Notes: generated from the sequence alone by a model not told the origin. A DNA stretch of 51,014 nucleotides from Micrococcales bacterium (GCA_024639965.1 JAHEGC010000007.1:1-51014); one strand, 5' to 3'; positions 1-9,191 are shown, counted from the stretch's first letter. A program made the numbers and translations.

Positions 1-348
1 ACGGGAATCGAGGTGTCGGTGAAGCCGGCGGGAAAGAAGATCGAGCGCCTGTCGCTGCTTTCGGGTGGCGAGCGATCCCTCGCCGCGGTTGCCCTCCTCG
101 TCGCCATCTTCAAGGCGCGTCCGTCTCCGTTCTACATTCTCGACGAGGTCGAGGCCGCTCTCGACGACGCCAACCTCGGCCGACTTCTCAGCATCTTCGA
201 GGAACTTCGCGCCGCGTCGCAGTTGCTCATCATCACCCACCAAAAGCGCACGATGGAAATCGCGGACGCGCTCTACGGTGTGTCGATGCGCGGTGATGGC
301 GTCAGTGCGGTCGTCGGGCAACGCATCGCGCAAGCGACGGAGGTCTAA
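1..348 (+). CDS. smc: Chromosome segregation ATPase SMC, C-terminal end (partial)
   Basis: Only the last 115 codons are present; the gene enters from the left edge, open from base 1. The fragment is the C-terminal half of the SMC ATPase head: the ABC signature [13 protein letters not shown] near residue 20, Walker [14 protein letters not shown] near residue 45, and the switch region around [15 protein letters not shown] compacts and segregates chromosomes together with ScpA and ScpB, which are not in the window. The stop is two bases before ftsY, the usual smc-ftsY arrangement of Actinobacteria, which suggests one transcript. Confidence 0.95.
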   Translation, partial: TGIEVSVKPAGKKIERLSLLSGGERSLAAVALLVAIFKARPSPFYILDEVEAALDDANLGRLLSIFEELRAASQLLIITHQKRTMEIADALYGVSMRGDGVSAVVGQRIAQATEV

Positions 349-350
349 CC

Positions 351-1229
351 GTGGCGTGGTCGTTTGCGAAGGTGTTCCAGAACTTGTTCTCGTCGACTGC
401 GCGTCTGGTGGAGCCGGCCGACTGGGAGAACCTCGAGGACACCCTGCTGCAGGCCGATTTCGGCACCACGGTCACGGATGAGGTGATCGAGGCCGTTCAT
501 CGCATCGCGGATATTTCGGCGACTCTCGACACCGACGACCTTCGCCGCATCCTCGGAGAGGTGCTCGAGGAGCGGCTCTCCGCGTTCGATTCGACGCTCA
601 ACCTCCAGTCCGAACCCGGCGCCCCCGCGGTGGTCCTTGTCGTCGGAGTCAACGGCGTCGGAAAGACCACGACCATCGGCAAACTCGCGAAGTTCATCAC
701 CTCCCGAGGAAAGCGCGTCATCGTTGGCGCGGCGGACACGTTCCGTGCTGCCGCCGTCGACCAACTTGCGACGTGGGCAGAGCGCGCTGGAGTCGACATC
801 GTGCGACCCCAACACGACGGGCAGGATCCCGCGTCCGTGGCGTTTCAAACTGTCGAACGTGCGACGGCGGAGGGGCACGAGATTGTCATCGTCGACACTG
901 CCGGCCGCCTCCACACGAAGTCGGGCCTCATGGACGAACTCTCGAAGATTAAACGCGTCGTCGAGAAGCTTGGTCCCATCAACGAAACGTTGCTGGTGCT
1001 CGATGCGACGACCGGGCAGAACGGCCTCAACCAAGCACACGCGTTTCTCGAACAAGCGGGCGTGACGGGGCTGGTGCTCACCAAACTCGACGGAAGCGCC
1101 CGCGGCGGCTTCGTCTTCGCCGTTCAGGAATCGACCGGGCTCGCCGTCAAGCTCGTCGGCCAGGGCGAGGGCATCGACGACCTCACCGGTTTCACCCCGC
1201 ACGTGTTCGTGCAACAACTTCTCGACTGA
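351..1229 (+). CDS. ftsY: Signal recognition particle receptor FtsY
   Basis: A 292-residue SRP GTPase. FtsY docks ribosome-bound SRP at the membrane and hands nascent chains to SecYEG. The N domain covers about residues 1-85. The G domain carries the P-loop GVNGVGKTT at residues 99-107, then DTAGR and TKLDGSARGG. The acidic A domain found in many FtsY proteins is absent, so membrane binding probably relies on the short N-terminal helix (WSFAKVFQNLF). The GTG start lies two bases after the smc stop. The partner GTPase Ffh is encoded about 540 bases downstream. Confidence 0.96.
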   Translation: MAWSFAKVFQNLFSSTARLVEPADWENLEDTLLQADFGTTVTDEVIEAVHRIADISATLDTDDLRRILGEVLEERLSAFDSTLNLQSEPGAPAVVLVVGVNGVGKTTTIGKLAKFITSRGKRVIVGAADTFRAAAVDQLATWAERAGVDIVRPQHDGQDPASVAFQTVERATAEGHEIVIVDTAGRLHTKSGLMDELSKIKRVVEKLGPINETLLVLDATTGQNGLNQAHAFLEQAGVTGLVLTKLDGSARGGFVFAVQESTGLAVKLVGQGEGIDDLTGFTPHVFVQQLLD

Positions 1230-1245
1230 TCGGCAGGACACGACC

Positions 1246-1755
1246 ATGATTCGCTCGTTCGACGGAAACACCCCGGCAATCGCCTCCGACGCGTGGGTCG
1301 CCCCCAACGCGACAGTCGTCGGCCGCGTGACGCTCGCTCCGCGTTCGTCGGTGTTCTTCGGCGCGGTGCTCCGCGGGGACGTGAACGCCATCACCCTCGG
1401 CGAGGGCTCCAACATTCAGGACAACGTGGCGGTTCACTGTGAAAGCGACTCACCGACGGTCGTCGGCCGAGGCGTATCCATCGGCCATGGCGCCGTGATT
1501 CACGGGTGCACAATCGAGGACGATTGCCTCATCGGCATGAACGCTACGGTCCTCAGCTACGCGCGCATCGGTGCCGAGTCGCTCATCGCGGCGGGAACCG
1601 TCGTCCTCGAAGGAACCGTCGTTCCGCCCCGCTCGCTCGTTGCGGGAGTTCCGGGCAAAGTGCGCCGCGAACTGACCGACGACGAGGTCGCCGACATCCG
1701 CCACAACGCCGTTCACTACCAGGAACTCGCGGCTACGCACCACCTCGCCGACTAG
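1246..1755 (+). CDS. Gamma-carbonic anhydrase-like hexapeptide-repeat protein
   Basis: A 169-residue left-handed beta-helix protein of the gamma-carbonic anhydrase/YrdA group. Hexapeptide repeats occupy about residues 15-140. Histidines in VAVHCES, SIGHGAVIHGC and nearby match the zinc-ligand pattern of the family (His-x(n)-His-x4-His). Family members hydrate CO2 or are uncharacterised metal-binding trimers; actual activity cannot be read from sequence. The ATG start is 16 bases after ftsY with AGGAC upstream, so it probably shares the smc-ftsY transcript. It separates the two SRP GTPase genes. Confidence 0.85.
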   Translation: MIRSFDGNTPAIASDAWVAPNATVVGRVTLAPRSSVFFGAVLRGDVNAITLGEGSNIQDNVAVHCESDSPTVVGRGVSIGHGAVIHGCTIEDDCLIGMNATVLSYARIGAESLIAAGTVVLEGTVVPPRSLVAGVPGKVRRELTDDEVADIRHNAVHYQELAATHHLAD

Positions 1756-1767
1756 TCTGGAACGGTT

Positions 1768-3315
1768 ATGGCAGTCTTCGGGAACCTTTCGGAACGACTC
1801 ACGTCGGCCCTTTCCGGGCTTCGCAGTAAAGGCAAGCTCAGTGCCGCCGATGTCGACGGGACAGTCCGTGAAATCCGTCGTGCACTGCTCGACGCCGACG
1901 TGTCGCTCGATGTCGTCAAGTCGTTCACGGGAAAGATTCGCGACCGCGCGCTGTCCGACGACGTCAACAAAGCGCTGAACCCCGCCCAACAGGTGGTTCA
2001 GATCGTCAACGAAGAACTTGTCGAGATTCTCGGTGGTGAGTCGACGGGCCTCCACTTCGCCAAGAACCCGCCCACCGTCATCATGCTCGCGGGTCTTCAA
2101 GGTTCCGGAAAGACGACTTTCGCGGGCAAACTCGCGAAATACCTTCGCGCCGAAGGACACACGCCCGTTCTGGTCGCCTGTGACCTTCAGCGGCCCAACG
2201 CCGTTCAACAGCTGACGGTCGTGGCCGAGCAAGCGGGCGTCGCGATCTTCGCTCCCGAGCCCGGCAACGGCAAGGGAAACCCCGTCAAGGTCGCCAAGGA
2301 CGGTGTCAAGTTTGCGAAGCAGAAGATGTACGACACCGTCATCATCGACACCGCGGGTCGACTGGGTGTCGACGAAGAACTCATGCGTGAGGCGCGCGAC
2401 GTGCGCAACGCGACCGATCCCGACGACGTGCTCTTCGTGCTCGACTCGATGATCGGTCAAGACGCGGTCGCCACGGCGAAAGCGTTCCAAGACGGTGTCG
2501 ACTTCACGGGTGTCGTTCTCACCAAGCTCGACGGTGACGCGCGCGGTGGTGCCGCCCTGTCGGTGCGAGGCATGACCGACCGCCCAATCGTCTTCGCGTC
2601 CACGGGTGAAGACCTCGACGCGATGGAACCGTTCCACCCCGACCGCATGGCGAGTCGCATCCTCGACCTCGGCGACATCCTCACGCTTATCGAACAGGCG
2701 CAAAAGAACTTCGACCAGGGCGAGGCCGAGAAGGTCGCCGAAAAGATTCAGTCGAGTACCTTCACCCTCCAGGACTTCCTCGAACAGCTCCAACAGGTTC
2801 GCAAGATGGGCTCGATGAAGGGGCTCCTAGGCATGTTGCCCGGCGCGGGAAAGATGCGCGAGCAAATCGACAATTTCGACGAAAAGGAAATCGACCGCAC
2901 CGAGGCGATCATTCGGTCGATGACCCCCGCCGAGCGCGACAACCCGAAACTGCTCAATGGTTCGCGGCGGCTTCGCATCGCCAACGGCTCGGGCATGACC
3001 GTCACCGACGTCAATCAACTCGTCACGCGTTTCGATCAGGCCGCGAAGATGATGAAGACCGTCGCCAAGGGGGGAACTCCACAGATTCCCGGAATGGGCG
3101 CGGTCCCGGGTGGACGTGTCAAACAGGTCAAGCAATCGGGCAAGAAGGGGTCGCGCAGCGGTAACCCCGCGAAGCGTGCCGCCGAAAATGCGGCGCTCGC
3201 CGAAACCGCGACCAACTCGACCGGTGGGGCTTTTGGAGTAGCGGGAGCGGCACCGGAACCCGATGACAAGGACATGGAGACGATGCGTCGCCTCCTCGAG
3301 CGCGGCGGACTGTGA
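1768..3315 (+). CDS. ffh: Signal recognition particle protein Ffh
   Basis: A 515-residue SRP54 homologue that binds signal sequences and 4.5S RNA and pairs with FtsY. The N domain covers residues 1-95. The G domain has the P-loop GLQGSGKTT at 109-117, DTAGRLGVD and TKLDGDARGG. The methionine-rich M domain follows from about residue 320, including the finger-loop stretch KMGSMKGLLGMLPG. A low-complexity Ala/Lys tail ends the protein. The ATG lies 12 bases after the preceding gene; a TAGTCT hexamer at 1753-1758 could be its own -10, but this is uncertain. Confidence 0.97.
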   Translation: MAVFGNLSERLTSALSGLRSKGKLSAADVDGTVREIRRALLDADVSLDVVKSFTGKIRDRALSDDVNKALNPAQQVVQIVNEELVEILGGESTGLHFAKNPPTVIMLAGLQGSGKTTFAGKLAKYLRAEGHTPVLVACDLQRPNAVQQLTVVAEQAGVAIFAPEPGNGKGNPVKVAKDGVKFAKQKMYDTVIIDTAGRLGVDEELMREARDVRNATDPDDVLFVLDSMIGQDAVATAKAFQDGVDFTGVVLTKLDGDARGGAALSVRGMTDRPIVFASTGEDLDAMEPFHPDRMASRILDLGDILTLIEQAQKNFDQGEAEKVAEKIQSSTFTLQDFLEQLQQVRKMGSMKGLLGMLPGAGKMREQIDNFDEKEIDRTEAIIRSMTPAERDNPKLLNGSRRLRIANGSGMTVTDVNQLVTRFDQAAKMMKTVAKGGTPQIPGMGAVPGGRVKQVKQSGKKGSRSGNPAKRAAENAALAETATNSTGGAFGVAGAAPEPDDKDMETMRRLLERGGL

Positions 3316-4181
3316 CCTCCGCTAAGCCGACAACGCTGGTTCTCGCCGCGATCGTTGGAACTGTGCTCGCGTGGTCGAGTGCGTTTGTCGTTATTCGCTC
3401 CGCGCTCGGATCATTCGGGCCGGGTGAACTCGCGCTCATTCGCCAATCGGTCGCCGTGCCGCTCCTCGGGCTTTTCCTCATCGGGCAGAAGTGGATGTGG
3501 CCGACGCTTCGCGAATGGGGTCTCATCGTCGCGTTCGGCGTGACGTGGTTTTCCACCTACATCGTTGCCCTCAACACCGCGGAACAAACCATCGATGCGG
3601 GAACCGCATCCTTCATCGTCAACATCGGACCGCTCCTCATCGCGGTTGGCGCGTTCCTGTTCCTCGGCGAAGCCCTTCCCCGCAACCTTCTCGCCGGTGC
3701 GCTCATCGCGCTCGCGGGGGTCGGGCTCATCGCGTGGGGCACCGCGACGAACGATCACGTCGATGTCGTCGGAATCCTGTGGGCGCTCGTCGCGACGGTG
3801 ACCTACGCAATCGGGGTGCTGACGCAAAAGCCCGCGCTCAGGCGCCTGCCCTCGACGCAGGTGACCTTCCTCGGAGCGGCCGTTGCGGTGGTTCCGATGC
3901 TGTGGTTCCTGCCTGGTGCGCTCACCCAACTCCCTGCGGCACCGGCCGCCGCGGTGTGGGGTGCAGTGTGGCTCGGCGCAATCCCGACCGCTCTCGGATT
4001 CGGACTCTGGGGTTACGCCCTCAAGCGGATGCCGGCCGGACGCCTGGGCGTGTCGACCTATGTGGTTCCACCACTTGTGATCGTCGAGTCGGCCATCGTT
4101 CTCGGCGAGTGGCCCCACGTCATCGCCATCGTCGGTGGCGCCATCGCACTGTTCGGCGTTTGGTGGTCGCGCCGCCCCTGA
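3312..4181 (+). CDS. EamA/DMT-family permease
   Basis: A 289-residue integral membrane protein with about ten hydrophobic segments arranged as two repeats of five, the EamA (RhaT/YdcZ-like) pattern. A recognisable first-repeat end is FIVNIGPLLIAVGAFLFLGEALP. Members export metabolites or amino acids; the substrate cannot be inferred. Translation is coupled to ffh, with the GTG start and ffh TGA sharing GTGA (3312-3315). A second, only distantly similar DMT gene lies at 20065-20946. The next gene, rpsP, begins after a 150-base gap that holds a promoter. Confidence 0.9.
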   Translation: MTSAKPTTLVLAAIVGTVLAWSSAFVVIRSALGSFGPGELALIRQSVAVPLLGLFLIGQKWMWPTLREWGLIVAFGVTWFSTYIVALNTAEQTIDAGTASFIVNIGPLLIAVGAFLFLGEALPRNLLAGALIALAGVGLIAWGTATNDHVDVVGILWALVATVTYAIGVLTQKPALRRLPSTQVTFLGAAVAVVPMLWFLPGALTQLPAAPAAAVWGAVWLGAIPTALGFGLWGYALKRMPAGRLGVSTYVVPPLVIVESAIVLGEWPHVIAIVGGAIALFGVWWSRRP

Positions 4182-4211
4182 TTCGCGTGAGTCGGCGTTT
4201 TCTGGCAAGAT
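4182..4211 (+). promoter_or_regulatory. Putative rpsP operon promoter
   Basis: A -10-like CAAGAT at 4206-4211 sits inside TGGCAAGAT, the same nine bases that precede rplS (7282-7290). A weak -35-like TTCGCG lies at 4182-4187 (18 bp spacer). It would give a leader of about 115 bases before rpsP. The shared motif supports it; the -35 does not. Confidence 0.45.
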
Positions 4212-4331
4212 AGGTATTTGTGTCCATGTCGTAGGACCCTCTAACCCTGCGAAATGGCCCCCTGCTTCCGAACGCGAGCAACCCCACGCTCGACGGACGG
4301 TGCGTCCAATCGCAAACAACTCTGGAGAACC

Positions 4332-4967
4332 GTGGCCGTCAAAATCCGCCTCAAGCGCATGGGCAAGATCCGTGCACCCCACTACCGCATCGTCGTCGCC
4401 GACTCGCGCACCAAGCGCGATGGTCGTTCGATCGAAGAGATCGGCAAGTATCACCCCACCGAGCACCCCTCGTTCATCGAGATCGACTCGGACCGCGCCC
4501 AGTACTGGCTTTCCGTCGGTGCGCAGCCGAGCCCGCAGGTTCTCGCGATCCTCAAGCTCTCGGGCGACTGGGGCAAGTTCAAGGGCGACAAGAACGCCAA
4601 GAACATGATCCTGACGAAGGATTCGAAGGTTGAGTTCGAGGAGGACACCTCCAAGAAGTCCGTCATTCGCCCTCGCGTTGAGAAGAAGGTCGAAGAAGCC
4701 GCTCCCGTCACGGAAGCTGCTGACGAGGTCGTTGAAATCGTGAATGAGGATGTCGTCGCCGACACCACCGAGGCTCCCGCAGCCGAGGTCGTTGCTGACG
4801 AAGCCCCCGCAGTGGAGGAGGCCCCTGAGGCCGCCACCGAGGAAGCGCCCGTAGCCGAGGAATCGGCCGACGAGGCTCCCGCCGCTGAGGAAGCACCCGT
4901 AGCCGAGGAATCCGCCGACGAGGCTCCCGCCGCGGAATCTGCTGACGACGCCGAGAAGGCCGAATAA
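4332..4967 (+). CDS. rpsP: 30S ribosomal protein S16 with long acidic tail
   Basis: A small-subunit protein. Residues 1 to about 85 are canonical S16 ([20 protein letters not shown] at the start, then [11 protein letters not shown]). The frame continues for about 125 more residues rich in Glu, Ala, Val and Pro, making 211 residues against about 80-90 for a minimal S16. The GTG start is chosen because GGAGAAC lies just upstream and S16 homology begins there; an in-frame ATG at 4254 is too early. It is first in the rpsP-khpA-rimM-trmD operon. Tail residues 171-201 are an internal tandem repeat. Confidence 0.96.
   Translation: MAVKIRLKRMGKIRAPHYRIVVADSRTKRDGRSIEEIGKYHPTEHPSFIEIDSDRAQYWLSVGAQPSPQVLAILKLSGDWGKFKGDKNAKNMILTKDSKVEFEEDTSKKSVIRPRVEKKVEEAAPVTEAADEVVEIVNEDVVADTTEAPAAEVVADEAPAVEEAPEAATEEAPVAEESADEAPAAEEAPVAEESADEAPAAESADDAEKAE
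4842..4934 (+). repeat. 48-bp in-frame tandem repeat in the rpsP tail
   Basis: Two copies of a 16-codon unit ([16 protein letters not shown], the second lacking the last codon), at 4842-4889 and 4890-4934. They differ at only a few bases, mostly third positions, which points to recent slippage or duplication within the acidic tail of S16. Confidence 0.85.
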
Positions 4968-4972
4968 GTCTG

Positions 4973-5209
4973 ATGCTGGCGGCCGCCCTCAAGCACCTCG
5001 TATCGGGGATTGTCGATCACCCGGAGAACGTCACCGTCGTGGCGAAGAACACTCCGCGTGGAGACCTTCTCGAGGTGACCGTTCACCCCGACGACCTCGG
5101 GCGCGTGATCGGCAAGGGCGGCCGTACGGCAAAAGCTCTCCGCACCCTCATCGCGGCAATCGCCGACGGTAAGCGCGTGCGCGTCGACATCGTCGACTCC
5201 GCGGAATAA
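4973..5209 (+). CDS. khpA: KH-domain RNA-binding protein KhpA
   Basis: A 78-residue single-KH protein of the YlqC/KhpA family. The RNA-binding GxxG loop is visible as VIGKGGRTAKALRTLI (residues about 43-58). In Gram-positive bacteria KhpA pairs with KhpB (Jag) and affects cell elongation and RNA binding; the actinobacterial copy is conserved between rpsP and rimM, as here. The ATG is five bases after the rpsP stop. The stop TAA shares one base with the rimM start (TAATG), so translation is coupled. Confidence 0.92.
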   Translation: MLAAALKHLVSGIVDHPENVTVVAKNTPRGDLLEVTVHPDDLGRVIGKGGRTAKALRTLIAAIADGKRVRVDIVDSAE

Positions 5210-5778
5210 TGGCCGCCCAGCGACCCGAATCGGGTCTGCGCGTCGGCCGGCTCCTCAAGGCACACGGGCTCAAGGGCGCTATCAAGGTCGAGATGTATAC
5301 CGACGACCCCGCGTCGCGCTTCACGCCGGGCGCCGAATTCACGCTTCAGGTTCCCGACGATTCGCCGTGGCTCGGTAAAACTCTCACTCTTCGCGAACTC
5401 AAGTGGTACAACGATTCCCCCGTCGCGTTCTTCGAGGGAATCGACGACCGCAACGCCGCCGAGTCTCTCATCAAGGCGATTCTGTGGATCGATGATTCCG
5501 CCGATGCGCGACCCGACGAAGAGGACGCGTGGTACGACCACCAGCTCATCGGACTCACGGTTCGCCGCAACGGCAACCCGGTCGGAACGATTGCCCGCGT
5601 CGATCACTTTCCCGCACAGGACCTGCTCATTGTCGAGGCCAACGGGACCGAGGTGATGATCCCGTTCGTCAAGGCGATCGTCACCGCCGTGGACATCGCC
5701 GGTGGCACGATGGACATCGAACCGCCGTTCGGCCTCTTTGAGGAGCCCGTCGACGAGACCACGACCAACCCGGAGTGA
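5209..5778 (+). CDS. rimM: 16S rRNA processing protein RimM
   Basis: A 189-residue assembly factor for the 30S head that binds S19 and helps 16S rRNA maturation. The N-terminal RimM domain starts [20 protein letters not shown]. The C-terminal PRC barrel contains [13 protein letters not shown] and [20 protein letters not shown]. Length is normal. The ATG overlaps the khpA stop by one base and trmD starts four bases after its stop, the standard rimM-trmD pairing. Confidence 0.95.
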   Translation: MAAQRPESGLRVGRLLKAHGLKGAIKVEMYTDDPASRFTPGAEFTLQVPDDSPWLGKTLTLRELKWYNDSPVAFFEGIDDRNAAESLIKAILWIDDSADARPDEEDAWYDHQLIGLTVRRNGNPVGTIARVDHFPAQDLLIVEANGTEVMIPFVKAIVTAVDIAGGTMDIEPPFGLFEEPVDETTTNPE

Positions 5779-5782
5779 CCTC

Positions 5783-6463
5783 ATGCGCATCGACGTCGTG
5801 ACCATCTTCCCCGAGTTCTTCGATGTGCTCGATGTGTCGCTCGTGGGCAAGGCGCGTGAATCAGGCCTCGTCGACATTCGTGTGACCAACCTGCGCGACT
5901 TCACCCACGACGTGCACAAGACAGTCGACGATTCCCCCTACGGCGGGGGAGCGGGCATGGTGATGCGCCCCGAACCCTGGGGCGAAGCACTGGACACCAT
6001 CGTCGACGACGACACGGTTCTCGTGTTCCCTTCGCCCGCCGGTGAGGTACTCTCGCAACCCCTCGCACGCGAACTCGCGACCGAGAATCACATCGTCTTC
6101 GCCTGCGGTCGTTACGAGGGCATCGATCAACGCGTCATCGACCACTTTTCGGAACGCGTTCGCGTTCGCGAAATCTCACTCGGTGACTACGTGCTCAACG
6201 GCGGCGAGGTCGCGGCGATGGCGATGATCGAAGCCGTCACGCGGCTGATCCCCGGAATGGTGGGAAACCCCGCCTCTCTCGACGAGGAGAGCCACGAGGG
6301 TGGTTTGCTCGAATACCCGTCGTACACGAAGCCCCAGGAGTGGCGCGGGCTCACCGTGCCGGAGATTCTCCTCAGCGGTCACCACGCGAACATCGAGGCG
6401 TGGCGGCACGAGCAACAGATTGAGCGAACGCGCGAACGTCGGCCCGACTTGCTCGGCGATTAG
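5783..6463 (+). CDS. trmD: tRNA (guanine37-N1)-methyltransferase TrmD
   Basis: A 226-residue SPOUT methyltransferase that methylates G37 next to the anticodon and prevents +1 frameshifting. Seen: [13 protein letters not shown] at the start, [24 protein letters not shown], and the trefoil-knot SAM site [13 protein letters not shown]. The start is the ATG at 5783, where TrmD homology begins; the open frame extends upstream to 5702 without homology. It converges with map on the other strand and their stop codons overlap by four bases. Confidence 0.97.
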   Translation: MRIDVVTIFPEFFDVLDVSLVGKARESGLVDIRVTNLRDFTHDVHKTVDDSPYGGGAGMVMRPEPWGEALDTIVDDDTVLVFPSPAGEVLSQPLARELATENHIVFACGRYEGIDQRVIDHFSERVRVREISLGDYVLNGGEVAAMAMIEAVTRLIPGMVGNPASLDEESHEGGLLEYPSYTKPQEWRGLTVPEILLSGHHANIEAWRHEQQIERTRERRPDLLGD

Positions 6464-7239
6464 TCGCGCGCGGTCAACACCATCGGCCCATCGGCCGTCA
6501 CCGCGATCGTGTGCTCGGTGTGCGCGCCGCGCGATCCGTCTGCTGATCGCAAGGTCCACCCGTCGGGGTCGGTGAAAATTTCGTCGGTCGTGCGCATGAA
6601 CCACGGCTCTATCGCAATGACGAGGCCTTCCCGTAATTTGTATCCACGACCAGGTCGACCGTCGTTGGGAACGTGGGGGTCGCCGTGCATTTCGCGTCCC
6701 ACACCGTGCCCGCCGAAATCGAGGTTGACCCCGTATCCGTAGCTCTCGGCGACGTCACCGATCGCGGCGGAGATGTCGCCGATGGCGTTGCCAACCTGAG
6801 CGGCGGCGATGCCCGCCACGAGCGCTTCTTCGGTTGCGCGAATGACCCGCGCGTCCTCGGGGTCGACCGCGCCGACGATGAAACTGATGGCCGAGTCGCA
6901 CACCCAACCATCGACCGAGGCGGCGAAGTCAATCGAGACGATGTCGCCGTCCTTGACCGAGTAGTCGTGGGGGAGTCCGTGAAGAACCGCGTCGTTGATG
7001 CTCGTGCAGATCACCTTGCCGAACGGGGAACCACCAAACGAGGGGTGGTAGTCGATGTAGCACGATTCGGCGCCGGCATCGCGAATCATCTGGTGGGCGA
7101 GCGCGTCCATCTCAAGAAGATTCGTGCCGACCGTCGTGAATTCCTTGACCGCCGTCAACACCGAGCCCACGAACCGACCGGCGGGTCGCATCGCCTCGAT
7201 CTCGTCGCGGGTTCGCAGTTCAATCACATGGTTCTCCAA
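6460..7239 (-). CDS. map: Methionine aminopeptidase, type I
   Basis: A 259-residue enzyme that removes the initiator methionine. All five di-metal ligands are present: D104 (SIDFAA), D115 (VCDSAISF), H178 ([12 protein letters not shown]), E211 (AIEPW) and E242 (GAHTEHTI), plus H87 in VLHGLP. There is no long N-terminal SH3-binding extension. It is the only minus-strand gene in the first 16 kb. Its 3' end overlaps trmD; its 5' end faces the rplS promoter across about 20 bases. Confidence 0.96.
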   Translation of the reverse strand: MENHVIELRTRDEIEAMRPAGRFVGSVLTAVKEFTTVGTNLLEMDALAHQMIRDAGAESCYIDYHPSFGGSPFGKVICTSINDAVLHGLPHDYSVKDGDIVSIDFAASVDGWVCDSAISFIVGAVDPEDARVIRATEEALVAGIAAAQVGNAIGDISAAIGDVAESYGYGVNLDFGGHGVGREMHGDPHVPNDGRPGRGYKLREGLVIAIEPWFMRTTDEIFTDPDGWTLRSADGSRGAHTEHTIAVTADGPMVLTARD

Positions 7240-7260
7240 TGCTTATCCCCGTCAGCCTAA

Positions 7261-7290
7261 TTGGTAAACGACGGGCGACTGTGGCAAGAT
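7261..7290 (+). promoter_or_regulatory. Putative rplS promoter
   Basis: A -35-like TTGGTA (7261-7266), an 18-base spacer, then -10-like CAAGAT (7285-7290) within TGGCAAGAT, shared with the rpsP upstream region. The predicted leader is about 120 bases and includes a small hairpin (GCTTC / GAAGC near 7332-7347). Confidence 0.5.
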
Positions 7291-7419
7291 TGACCCTTGT
7301 GCCGTTGTGCACGCGCGATTTTGCCGGGTCCTCTGCTTCGGGGGAGAAGCTCGGCGTGACCGTCGCGATCGAACCCCACCGCAGACGTCCCGAAGCGAAT
7401 GCAGAAAGCGAAAGACATC

Positions 7420-7767
7420 ATGCAGAAATTTGATGCCATTGACGCCGCGTCGCTCCGCAGCGACGTTCCCGACTTCCGCGTCGGTGACACGGTGAAGGTT
7501 CACGTCAACATCATTGAGGGTAGCCGCAGCCGTATTCAGGTCTTCCAGGGCGTCGTCATCGGCCGCTCGGGCCACGGCGTTCGCGAGACCTTCGCGGTGC
7601 GCAAGGTTTCGTTCCAGGTCGGTGTGGAGCGTAAGTTCCCGGTGCACTCGCCGGTCATCGACCACATCGAGCTCGTCACCCGCGGTGACGTGCGTCGCGC
7701 CAAGCTCTACTACCTCCGTTCGCTTCGCGGCAAGAAGGCGAAAATCAAGGAGAAGCGCGAGAGCTAA
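7420..7767 (+). CDS. rplS: 50S ribosomal protein L19
   Basis: A 115-residue large-subunit protein at the subunit interface. Typical sequence: [38 protein letters not shown] and the C-terminal [17 protein letters not shown]. Start choice: the ATG at 7420 ([15 protein letters not shown]) matches the usual L19 N-terminus and has GCGAAAGA upstream; the in-frame ATG at 7399 would add seven atypical residues. It has its own promoter and a strong terminator, so it is probably monocistronic. Confidence 0.95.
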   Translation: MQKFDAIDAASLRSDVPDFRVGDTVKVHVNIIEGSRSRIQVFQGVVIGRSGHGVRETFAVRKVSFQVGVERKFPVHSPVIDHIELVTRGDVRRAKLYYLRSLRGKKAKIKEKRES

Positions 7768-7787
7768 GCACTCGAGCATTCGGATTG

Positions 7788-7822
7788 GGGCCTGTCGCGC
7801 GTTGCGACGGGCCCTTATTCTT
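7788..7822 (+). terminator. Rho-independent terminator after rplS
   Basis: An 11-bp stem (GGGCCTGTCGC with GCGACGGGCCC, one G-T pair) and a five-base loop, followed by TTATTCTTT. It separates rplS from lepB. Confidence 0.85.
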
Positions 7823-7873
7823 TGGTCGTACAATTGCGGTCAGGGCGCTTCGAAACCCGTCCCGAAGGAAGAC

Positions 7874-8560
7874 ATGCCGCAGTCGTTTCTCAAGAGTGTT
7901 GGCACTTTCCTCAAAGACGTTCTCATCATCGTTGTCGCCGCGCTTCTCATCTCGTTCGTCGTCAAGACGTTCCTTTTCCGTTCGTTCTACATTCCGTCGG
8001 AGTCGATGATGGGCACACTGCACGTCAACGACCGCATCATCGTCAACGAGCTCGTGCCCGACGTTTTCCCCCTCGAACACGGCGATGTCGTCGTGTTCAG
8101 CGATCCGGGCGGCTGGCTCACGTCCGCTCCGCGTGACGCCCCCGACTTACTCAGCGGTGCCGTCGATCTGATCGCCTCGGTTGTGGGCTTCGGAGGATCC
8201 GATTCGGAGGACCACCTCGTCAAGCGTGTGATCGGGCTTCCGGGTGACACGGTCGAATGTTGTGATGCGACGGGTAGCCTCATCGTCAACGGCGATCCCG
8301 TCGATGAGCCTTACATCGACCTCAGCGGCCACGACGCGGCGAGCGGAATGGAGTTCACCGTCACCGTTCCCGACGGGTCGCTGTGGGTGATGGGCGACAA
8401 CCGTTACAACTCCGCCGACTCGCGCTACAACCAGGACAAGCCGGGGCACGGGTTCGTTCCGCTCGACATGGTCGTCGGGCGCGCGATTGTCATCTCGTGG
8501 CCGTTCAACCGCTGGACGTGGCTCGACAACTTCTCGTCCCACTTCTCGAATGGCGACTGA
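7874..8560 (+). CDS. lepB: Signal peptidase I
   Basis: A 228-residue membrane serine protease that removes signal peptides after Sec or Tat export. One N-terminal membrane segment covers residues 15-36. The catalytic Ser44 is in PSESMMGTL and the general-base Lys117 in VKRVIGLPGD; box E reads GDNRYNSADSRY. The ATG at 7874 is preceded by GAAGGA and gives the normal domain order; the upstream open frame is the rplS shadow. The next gene, rnhB, begins 11 bases before this stop. Confidence 0.95.
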   Translation: MPQSFLKSVGTFLKDVLIIVVAALLISFVVKTFLFRSFYIPSESMMGTLHVNDRIIVNELVPDVFPLEHGDVVVFSDPGGWLTSAPRDAPDLLSGAVDLIASVVGFGGSDSEDHLVKRVIGLPGDTVECCDATGSLIVNGDPVDEPYIDLSGHDAASGMEFTVTVPDGSLWVMGDNRYNSADSRYNQDKPGHGFVPLDMVVGRAIVISWPFNRWTWLDNFSSHFSNGD

Positions 8561-9191
8561 CCCGACGCTCGGCCGCGAACGCGATCTCTTCGCGAACGGA
8601 GCACGGCTGGTCATCGGTGTCGACGAGGTCGGTCGCGGAGCGGTAGCCGGTCCCGTCATGGTGGGTGTCGCGGTGATCGCGTCGATCACCGATTTCCCCG
8701 CCGGACTCCGCGATTCGAAGTTGATGTCGGCGACGGCGCGGGAGCGCCTTGTCGATTCGGTCGGGGAGTGGACCGACGCGATCGCGTTGGGCGCGGCATC
8801 GGCGCGCGAAATCGACGAGCACGGCATCGTGTCGTCGCTCGCTCGAGCGGCGGAACGCGCGTTCGCCTCTCTGGCGATTGCGGGTGTTGACGTGACGGGG
8901 GCCGACGTGATTCTCGACGGTACGCACAACTGGTTGGCGGGCGCGCTCGTTCCTACTATGTCGGTTCGCGTGCAGCCCAAAGCCGACCGCGACTGCGCGG
9001 TCGTTGCGGCGGCGTCGGTGTGGGCCAAGGTGCACCGCGATCGAATGATGATCGATGCGGGTGGAACCGATGACCCCTACCTGTGGGCGTCGAACAAGGG
9101 TTACGGCAGCGCAACGCACTTCGACGCCATTCGCGCGCACGGCGCGACCGACCTGCACCGTCGAACCTGGCTGACGTCGGTTCTCGGCTGA
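8550..9191 (+). CDS. rnhB: Ribonuclease HII
   Basis: A 213-residue enzyme that cleaves RNA in RNA/DNA hybrids and starts removal of misincorporated ribonucleotides. Catalytic acidic residues are visible: D25 and E26 in GVDEVGRG and D123 in VILDGTHNW. The GxG stretch (GRGAVAGPV) and the C-terminal DPYLWASNKGYGSATHFDAI are typical. The ATG at 8550 lies inside the lepB 3' end, an 11-base overlap that suggests coupled translation. Confidence 0.95.
   Translation: MATDPTLGRERDLFANGARLVIGVDEVGRGAVAGPVMVGVAVIASITDFPAGLRDSKLMSATARERLVDSVGEWTDAIALGAASAREIDEHGIVSSLARAAERAFASLAIAGVDVTGADVILDGTHNWLAGALVPTMSVRVQPKADRDCAVVAAASVWAKVHRDRMMIDAGGTDDPYLWASNKGYGSATHFDAIRAHGATDLHRRTWLTSVLG

Noticed and set aside
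345-3275. Many long minus-strand frames opposite ftsY, ffh and other genes
   Set aside because: Low-complexity Arg/Ser/Asp-rich translations typical of antisense frames in high-GC DNA; all overlap well-supported genes.
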